In this document: positions 57,637 to 64,000 of the stretch, one piece after another
Numbering within the stretch: the stretch's first letter is position 1
Layout of the letters: each line of letters opens with the position of its first letter
Assembly: GCA_015680905.1 (NCBI GenBank)
Contig: CM027378.1
Coordinates: 103,251,501 to 103,315,500, forward strand
DNA: 64,000 nucleotides
From: Coptis chinensis
Taxonomy: Eukaryota > Streptophyta > Magnoliopsida > Ranunculales > Ranunculaceae
Direction of reading: 5' to 3'
Translations under genes and position numbers: made by a program
Notes under the pieces: model-generated
Seen by the model: the letters and a program-made list of their open reading frames with translations, nothing else
The model's database searches: none
What the model was told of the DNA's origin: nothing

Positions 57637-57649
57637 CTCCCCCTCAAGT
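57637..57649 (-). other. Polypurine tract of the Copia element
   Basis: On the minus strand the bases before the 3' LTR read AACTTGAGGGGGAG, a typical Copia PPT, directly followed by TATTAGAAG. Confidence 0.8.
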
Positions 57650-57943
57650 TAGAGAGTGAATGTCAAGAACTCCCAACTTGCGAATTAATCTCAGAAAGGT
57701 GTCCTTGCCGAGAGGTTTAGTGAAGGTGTCAGCCACCTGATCTGAGGATGGAACGAACGTAGGAGATAATAACTTGGCCTATATCTTGTCGTAAAATGGC
57801 CGGTCAATTCGATGTGCTTCGTTCATTCATGAAAAACTGGATTTTGAGAGAGATGAAGGGCGGCTTGATTGTCACAGAACATGTTCATCAGAGAAGGATG
57901 AAAGATGCCTAAGCCAGAGAGAAGATACTTCAACCATTGAAGT

Positions 57944-59241
57944 TCACACGCCAGGGTAGCCATGGAACGATATTAGGCCCGGAAGAAGAGCGGGATCTGA
58001 TGCTCGCTTTTTTGTTTTCCAGGATATAGGGTTAGAACCAAGAAAAGTGCAATAACCACTAGTAGAACGATGAGTGACAGGGCAGCCATCCCAATCAGAG
58101 TCACATAAACCAGAGATGCATAAATAACTATTAGCGGATAAGATAATCCCTTTGTTGATCGAACCTTTAAGGTAGCGGAGTATACGATGAGCAGCATCTA
58201 GATGTGGAGTCCGTGGGGATTGCATGAAACGGCTGAGATAATTAATAGAATAAGTGAAATATGGATGTGTAACTGTAAGATATAAAAGACGCCCAATCAA
58301 ATGACGATGGACAGTAGGATCCTGAAGTAATGTATCATCATCGGTATGGAGGTTGATGTTTTGTTCCATAGAGAACTGAGAAATACGATCACCAGTGGTA
58401 CTACAATCAGACAGAATGTCCAAAAGACATTTACGCTGTGTAAGAAATAATCCTTCTTTGGAACGAGCAATCTCGATACCCAAGAAATATTTTAGACGTC
58501 CCAAGTTCTTGATATATAACTTTGCTTCTAAAAATTGCTTCAAGTTCTGAATGAGAGATGGATTGTTGCCTGTGATCAGAATGTCATCCACATACACAAG
58601 GACAAACGTAGAATCAGAACCACAAATATTTGTGAATAGAGAATAATCAGACTTAGACTGAGTGAAACCGACAGTGATAAGAGTGGTAGATAGTTTGGCA
58701 AATCATTGCCGAGAAACCTGCTTGAGTCCATATAAGGACTTATTGAGGTGACATATCCTGTGCTCTCCCTGTTTGGCAAATCCAGGAGGTAAGGGTCATA
58801 TAAACAGTTTCATCCAAATCGCCTTGGAGAAAGGCATTGTGGACATCCAGCTGATGAAGAGTCCAATGTCTGATAGCAGCAATGGAGAGAAGTAATCGAA
58901 CAGTGACTAATTAGCAACGGGTGCAAAAGTGTCATGATAGTCTTGGCCTTCAATCTGATTGTAACCCTTGGCAACAAGACGAGCTTTGTAACGTTCAATA
59001 GAACCATTTGAATGATATTTAATCTTGAAAACCCATTTACAACTAATAGGCTTATGATGAGAGGATGACGGAACAAGAGTCCATGTGTTATTTTGTTCAA
59101 AAGCTGCAATTTCAACAGCCATATAGCAGCTCTCCATTCTGGAATTTTGACAGCTTGAGAAAAAGATGTAGGAACAACTAAGGAAGATACTTTAGACAAA
59201 AAAAACTTTATGACAAGTAGAAAAATTAGTGTCAGAAACAT
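57944..59241 (-). pseudogene. Copia reverse transcriptase and RNase H (fragmented)
   Basis: The frame 59137-58907 has [40 protein letters not shown] and [20 protein letters not shown], the start of Copia RT. Frame 58597-57944 has the catalytic MYVDDILITGN (YVDD), YFLGIEIARSKEGLFLTQRK and the RNase H piece GLCDSDWDGCPVTHRSTSGY. Between them (58600-58900) the frame is broken; one frame there is hydrophobic noise. It ends before the expected RNase H tail. It would have made element cDNA. Confidence 0.88.
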
Positions 59242-59634
59242 AGAAAGCCATAGGGTATGGAGTAGAAGACCGTGTTACCTTAGAGTCCGATTGGATGAGG
59301 TTGGCTGAATGAGGGACTGTAGGTGCCTTGGTGAGAGTAGGACAGTGATAATCTTTGAGGAGAAGTGGTGGGGGTTGTCCTACTCTAGTAGATCGAGGTG
59401 AGGTAGGAGGATTGGGGTGTGGTGGCTGAGGGAGTTCTAAAATGGCGGGTGACGGAGCTGTGGGAGTTGGAAGATTGTCAGGAGGGAGGGCGCGGGCGCG
59501 CTCTGTTTGGACTGGAGCAGAGCATGGACGCGCTTTGTCTACTGGAAAATCGTTAGAAGGGAGAAGCGGTGGCCTTCGATTTATCTTTGATCGAGAACGC
59601 AGGGCGCTCCGTCCATTGGAATTACAGGAGAGGA

Positions 59635-60560
59635 TCAAATGTCAAAAGTTTCATTGTCTGGGATGGGTAAGGGATAAACTGGCAGATGTGAAGGTGGGGA
59701 AGATAAATGCTGATAGGGGAATACATTCTCATGGAAAATCACGTCACGGGAAGTATAAATAATAAATGCGATAGCCTTTCTGAGCATAAGGATAACCAAT
59801 TCAATGAAGATGTCAGGTTTTCTGCGGTGATCAAACTTATTTTTAATGAAAGTGTTGTGAGCAAAACATAAACAACCAAAAATACGAAGATGGGCAAGAG
59901 TGGGAGGTGTTGTAAATAAAAGCTCATGAGGTGATTTGTCATTTAACAAAGTGCTAGGAATTTTGTTAATGAGATAGCCTGCGATGAGAATGCATTCACC
60001 CCAGAAGGATAGTGGGAGATGAGCTTAAAAACGCAACGCTCGTGCAACGTTGAGTAAGTCACGATGTTTTCTTTAACAACAACATTTTGTTGGGGAGTAG
60101 CAACGCAACTACGTTGGTGGATTACCCCATGTTTTGAAAAAAATTGTTGCATGTTATGAGATATAAATTCGGATCCATTGTCGGATTGAAGGACTTGGAT
60201 TTCATGAAAATGGTCATCAATGTTGCTATGGCCAGATATGAGGGAATGTATTGTAGAATGAAATTGAGTATGAACCATGACAAAAAAGGATTGTAAATGC
60301 TTGCAGTTTCAGATTTGACAGTCATAAGATAAATCCATGTAGCACGACTAAAATCATCGATAATAGTTAAGAAAAAATGAACATTAGAATAGGATGGTAA
60401 ATGAAAAGGACCCCAAATGTCACAATGAATCATTTGGAAATGTCTAATAGATTTTATTGAACTATGAGAAAAAGATAAACGTGTTTGCTTAGCTTGCGGA
60501 CATACATTGCAAGTAGTATTATTGGAACTAGAAATGAAAGAAAACTGCTTATCTAAAATC
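59635..60560 (-). pseudogene. Copia integrase (fragmented)
   Basis: Frame 60433-60122 gives MIHCDIWGPFHLPSYSNVHF and FLTIIDDFSRATWIYLM with the first catalytic Asp. Frame 60278-59943 gives QVLQSDNGSEFISH (second Asp) and TPQQN with the Glu region altered (VVVKE for GVVERKH-like text). Frame 59949-59635 gives KSPHELLFTTPP, LRIFGCLCFAH and a linker. Upstream near 60510 is the zinc-finger remnant CNVCPQAKQ. Each domain is separated by frame changes. Confidence 0.85.
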
Positions 60561-61509
60561 TATAAAGGCATGGAAGAGAGATGTCCTAAGCGATAATGCC
60601 ATAAATTATTGGTGGTAAAGTTGTGGGATGAGCAAATGGAAGCTAGTTGGAGATGGTAGAGTCCCCCATTAAGTCGTCCCAATCCAATCTACTTCTTTGA
60701 TAACTGGTTCTGAAAAAGGCAAGAATCATCAGTGAACGTGACAGAGATAGGGTGAGATTTGACTAGTTCACTAATGAAAAACAAGTTAAAATGAAAGGTG
60801 GGAACAAACAGAACGTTGTCAAGACGCAAAAGAGGAGAGAGAATAATACTACCAACATGAGTAATTAAATGGTTTGTTCCATCCGGAAGTTTAAGAGTAA
60901 AATGGGTTAAACAAGTATGATACTGAGAAAATAGAAGTAATGATGAACAGACATGATTGGTGGCACCAGAGTCAATGATCCATATGGATTTAGCAAAAAC
61001 ACGAGAGAAATATGTCTGTCAGGTTTGCTTGTGAAGAGGTACTACTTGAATCAAGCAAACTGAGAAGTTGGTTGTATTATTTAGTGGAGAAAACAGGAGA
61101 ATTGGAGTCTGTAGCAACCGAATTGGCTTGAGCAGGCTTGGGCGGATAACCGTGCAGTTTGTAACAAGTACCAATATGATGTCCAACTCGATTATAGTGG
61201 TTGCAGAATGGATGAGCGTGTGCACGCTCTGGTTGCCCTGTATCTGAGAGTGCGCGCGCTCGAGGCTGTTGCGAACCAGTGTTTTGCTGTGGAGGTTTCG
61301 ACGGGCCTGATTTCGAAGAAGAAGCCCAGTTGGTCTTTTGAAAGTGGGTACTCAGGGCAGCAGCGTCTGGAGCAGAAGGAAAAGAGAGTGCATGAATCTC
61401 TTGTTGCTTATCTTCCTTGTCGGACTAAAACATAAATCTTGGACATACGAGGAAAATGATCCATTAAGAGAATTTGACTGTGAATGGATTGAAAACGAGC
61501 ATCTAGGCC

Positions 61510-62100
61510 TTACATGAATTTCATAGAACAACCGTCTTCAACCTCTTTGGCAAAAATAGATGCATGACCACAAGTACAAACAGGCATAATAGACAAAGAA
61601 CTTAATTCATCCCATAAAGATTTAAGTAAAGTGAAGTAAACAGATACCAGGCGATTGTCTTGTTTGATAAGAGTGACAAAATCCTTCAGTTGAAAGACCT
61701 TGGGTGTGTTAGTTTGTGAAAAATGGTCACCTAGATTTTTCCAGATTTCGGATGCAAAGTCGACATAGAGGATGTTGCCACGGATATCTGGAGTAACAAA
61801 ATGAGAATCCATGAAGCAATGAGGTCATCACAACGCGACCACTTGGATTTTTCTTTGAGAGTAGTGGGAGAGGTGACAGAGCCATCGACAAAACCAAACT
61901 TATTCTTTGCTCGAAAGGCTCTAGAAATAGATCGTAAGTAAGTCAGATAATTGTCACCAGATAACAGAAGAGAGACGAGAATAGTGCCGTGGGACTATCT
62001 GAGTGGTGGACAAAGAAGGGATCATCAGAATCTGGAGGAGAGTCATTATTGGTGTGTGAGGCGTCGACCATTGAAAATTGAGAGGAGGCGGAAGCTTAGA
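61510..62100 (-). pseudogene. Copia gag (fragmented)
   Basis: The frame 61812-61510 reads SEIWKNLGDHFSQTNTPKVF, QLKDFVTLIKQDNRLVSVYF and LKSLWDELSSL, the UBN2-type Copia Gag. The N-terminal part, in other frames around 62080-61820, includes FRAKNKFGFVDGS and LKEKSKWSRCDDLIASWI. A CCHC-like remnant may lie near 61180 (CYKLHGYPPK). No intact start-to-end frame exists. Confidence 0.8.
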
Positions 62101-62125
62101 GTGGTTAGGGTTTGGATCGGAATTT

Positions 62126-62137
62126 GCTCTGATACCA
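62126..62137 (-). other. Primer-binding site of the Copia element (initiator tRNA-Met type)
   Basis: The plus-strand GCTCTGATACCA is the exact complement of TGGTATCAGAGC, the PBS for initiator methionine tRNA used by most plant Copia elements. It abuts the right LTR at 62138. Confidence 0.92.
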
Positions 62138-62344
62138 TGATAAATTAGAGAGAGAGATTTGAAAATATTTACTTGATTAATTCATAAAGAGATTACAATT
62201 GTTTATATAGAGATTACAAATTTCTAAATAGGAACAAAACAAACGATGCAGTGTATTTGACTCGAGGCGCGGGCACGCTCTAATTGTGTTCTAAATAGAG
62301 CGCGTGCGCGCTTTGCACTATGATGTGAAGAACAACTTCTAATA
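62138..62344 (-). repeat. 5' LTR of the Copia element
   Basis: At 207 bp it copies 57390-57636 but lacks about 40 bp of the GC-rich stretch. It is followed by CCTTA. TTTATATAGAG near 62195 gives a minus-strand TATA-like CTATATAAAC. Confidence 0.9.
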
Positions 62345-62781
62345 CCTTACTAGATTATTTATCTCTCCTTACAAACTTTTCTCTTTGCAAGCGGTTTTTC
62401 TCAATTTTGATTGCTGTCAAAATTGGGTTTCTATTCATAACTTGGTTTTCCAAAATCTAACTTCAGTTTTTATAGTAATTTGAAATTTCAGCGCGTCTGC
62501 GAAATTTCACGTTATTGTAGAAAAATCAGAAACTTGAGATGTTAAGGCATGAGTGATGGCGCGGTCTTGTCAAGGCCAATATGAGCGCTCGCACGCCCTC
62601 TTATTTTTCCATCTCCAGACTTCCCGTAGACATGTTTTGTGAGAGGCTGAAAAAAAACTATCTTTTTTTTCACGGCAAGAGCGCGGGCGTGCCTTGGTTA
62701 CGACCAATCTGAGCATCTCTTCACACGAATAGTACTGGTTTTCTCTTTTTTCCTCATGTGAGGGATAACTCCAACACATCC

Positions 62782-63325
62782 ACAATGCATTTAATTGCAT
62801 CTCTAGATTGTAATCTCTTTCATGTTTAAGTTTTAATATGATGGTTGATTAACGAAAACATTCATGTACATATAATTACACAACATAACCAAATTTCCAT
62901 GCTAATAATTGGGAATGACCATCAAATAAGGATTTCTGATTTTCCATCATCAACGTTTCCTTAAATAGGAAGTTTGCTGCATAAATTATAAGAAAAAAGA
63001 GATTGGTAAAACGAAAAACAAATCTAAGATAAAAATGGCTAACTGGATCAATTGACATTGAAAAAGAAATGATCTCATCCGAAATCAGAACGTTACTTGA
63101 GCAAATTTCATAAAACTTGACAGTTACCTAACAATTGGCCACTGCGAGGGAGATAAGCACGCACAGAATCTTTCCTAATTTGTAGTGATTTTTTTTAGTT
63201 TCTTTCATTCTGGTGTTATATAAATGGACACATGTCCAAAATATTTTGTAAGGTGTAAAAGTCTCGGGCTCAAAAATAAAAATACCACGTGTTATAAGTG
63301 TGTATATATTATCCATCTGGCCATC
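62782..63325. other. Upstream region of the GDSL gene
   Basis: AT-rich with no supported frame. The last part is the promoter of the lipase gene. CCACGTG at 63285 is a G-box-like hexamer (CACGTG), possibly bound by bHLH or bZIP factors, about 40 bp before the TATA box. Confidence 0.45.
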
Positions 63326-63334
63326 TATATAAAA
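63326..63334 (+). promoter_or_regulatory. TATA box of the GDSL gene
   Basis: TATATAAAA lies about 90 bases before the chosen start codon at 63420. This is the right place for a transcription start near 63358. Confidence 0.6.
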
Positions 63335-63419
63335 CGAGGCTTTGAAGTTTGATCAACATTCAAGCTCAAAACTCTCTCCTACAGGCTCCCCTCAGCGTTT
63401 GGCACACACACACAATATA

Positions 63420-63702
63420 ATGCTGAACTTGGGTTCACCTTCAATTTATATAATTTTGTTTTCTCTTCTTCTTCTATCATATTTTCCAGTAGAGAACATT
63501 CAAGTTCATGCTACAACGCCTTTACCTAAAAATGTAAAAGTCCCAGCTATTTTTGCATTTGGAGATTCAATCGTTGATCCTGGTAACAACAACCACCTGC
63601 CTACATTAGCCAGGAGCAATTTTCCTCCATATGGTAAGGATTTCATGGGTGGAAGACCAACTGGACGGTTCAGCAATGGAAAGATTCCTACAGACTTATT
63701 AG
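63420..63702 (+). CDS. GDSL esterase/lipase, exon 1 (gene continues past the right edge)
   Basis: The start at 63420 gives MLNLGSPSIYIILFSLLLLS, a good signal peptide for secretion; an in-frame upstream Met at 63342 would add an unlikely 26 residues before it. The mature part has VPAIFAFGDSIVDPGNNNHL (block I with nucleophile Ser in GDS) and FPPYGKDFMGGRPTGRFSNG followed by KIPTDLL. The exon ends at 63702 before GTAATT, in phase 1, at the usual first intron of plant GDSL genes. The family hydrolyses ester bonds of lipids or acylated cell-wall compounds, often extracellularly; it resembles the EXL subgroup. Blocks with the catalytic Asp-His lie outside the window. Confidence 0.93.
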
Positions 63703-64000
63703 GTAATTTAACTACTGACAGTAGTAAAAGCCATATATATATACCAAAATTTTAGAAATTAGTAATAACTATTCATGGTATATGGGATATTGACTTTTGA
63801 AAAGTTCGTAATAAACATGAAAATGTTTTTGAACGTCCAGTGAAAGAACTTAGTATAGCTGTATGCCTGTTAGCTTCTATATAGTATAGAGGAACTCTAT
63901 GAAACAATTTTAAAAGGACTAGTGTATGTACAAACCACCTCACAAGCAGAGAATTTGTTTCTTTGTTTGTTTGGTTTAAAAAGGTTCACTTGACGCATTG
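63703..64000 (+). other. First intron of the GDSL gene (incomplete)
   Basis: It starts GTAATTTAAC, is AT-rich, and shows no clear acceptor before the window ends. Confidence 0.6.

Larger units (their letters stand above)
57390..62344 (-). mobile_element. Ty1/Copia LTR retrotransposon, degenerate, nested in a solo LTR
   Basis: Direct repeats at 57390-57636 and 62138-62344 both start TGATAAATTAGAGAG and end AACAACTTCTAATA. The target duplication CCTTA lies at 57385-57389 and 62345-62349. The coding order on the minus strand is gag, integrase, RT, RNase H, which is the Copia order. The PBS next to the right LTR and a PPT next to the left LTR confirm the orientation. Gag, integrase and RT are each in several frames. 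The LTRs differ by a ~40-bp indel. On the minus strand the LTR begins TATTAG where TGTTAG is usual. Confidence 0.93.
57107..62776 (-). repeat. Apparent solo LTR split by the Copia element
   Basis: The outer block starts TGTCTGGGAAAACAATACC at 57107 and ends GGGATAACTCCAACA at 62776. Both sides carry the 5-bp direct repeat CATCC (57102-57106 and 62777-62781). On the minus strand it begins TGTTGGAGTTATCCC and ends CCCAGACA, typical LTR ends. A minus-strand TATA-like CTATAAAAACTG lies near 62472. Removing the inserted Copia element (57390-62344 plus one CCTTA) leaves about 710 bp with no internal region, so it is a solo LTR formed by LTR-LTR recombination. The family is unknown. Confidence 0.62.

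Overview
The window reads as nuclear DNA of a flowering plant, probably a dicot. Genes have GT-AG introns, the spacer is AT-rich, and about half of the 64 kb is transposable elements of typical plant families: Ty3/Gypsy Tat lineage, Ty1/Copia, CACTA, a hAT-like MITE and Helitrons. Species cannot be read from the sequence. Only two host genes look functional: a ten-exon FYVE-domain gene of the FREE1/FYVE1 type (44313-50185, +) and the first exon of a GDSL esterase/lipase running off the right edge (63420-63702, +).

Layout. 1-1579: spacer and a diverged repeat rich in GTCGTT-type motifs. 1580-16850: a 15.3 kb minus-strand Ty3/Gypsy element with both LTRs, a 5-bp target duplication (TTCAT), a PBS and a PPT. 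It carries degraded gag-pro-RT-RNaseH-archaeal-type RNaseH-INT, a 103-bp tandem array, and antisense reading frames resembling the PF04195 'putative gypsy type transposon' family. A second, 3'-truncated Gypsy element (8127-10771) interrupts its integrase. 17606-18698: a long foldback repeat. 19675-20767: a hAT-like non-autonomous element with an 8-bp target duplication. 24035-25174: an isolated LRR fragment of a resistance-type gene and one PP2C exon. They lie upstream of two tandem copies of a Helitron 3' terminus (25555-25582 and 25989-26016), which suggests gene-fragment capture.

27948-35360: a broken DUF7745-like, transposon-associated gene split by a 6.18 kb CACTA element (29120-35302, target duplication CCA). 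35690-36085: an internally deleted second copy of the same unit's flanks. 36986-42708: a Helitron Rep/helicase gene with catalytic motifs intact but several frame lesions. 44313-50185: the FREE1-type gene. 50186-57106: spacer with diverged repeats and a small MITE. 57107-62776: an apparent solo LTR (target duplication CATCC) into which a degenerate Ty1/Copia element (57390-62344, target duplication CCTTA) inserted. 63326-63702: promoter and first exon of the GDSL gene.

The host genes have no visible pathway link. What ties the window together is layered transposition: at least three insertions are nested in other mobile sequences, and their order can be read from target duplications. I saw no tRNA, rRNA or CRISPR array.
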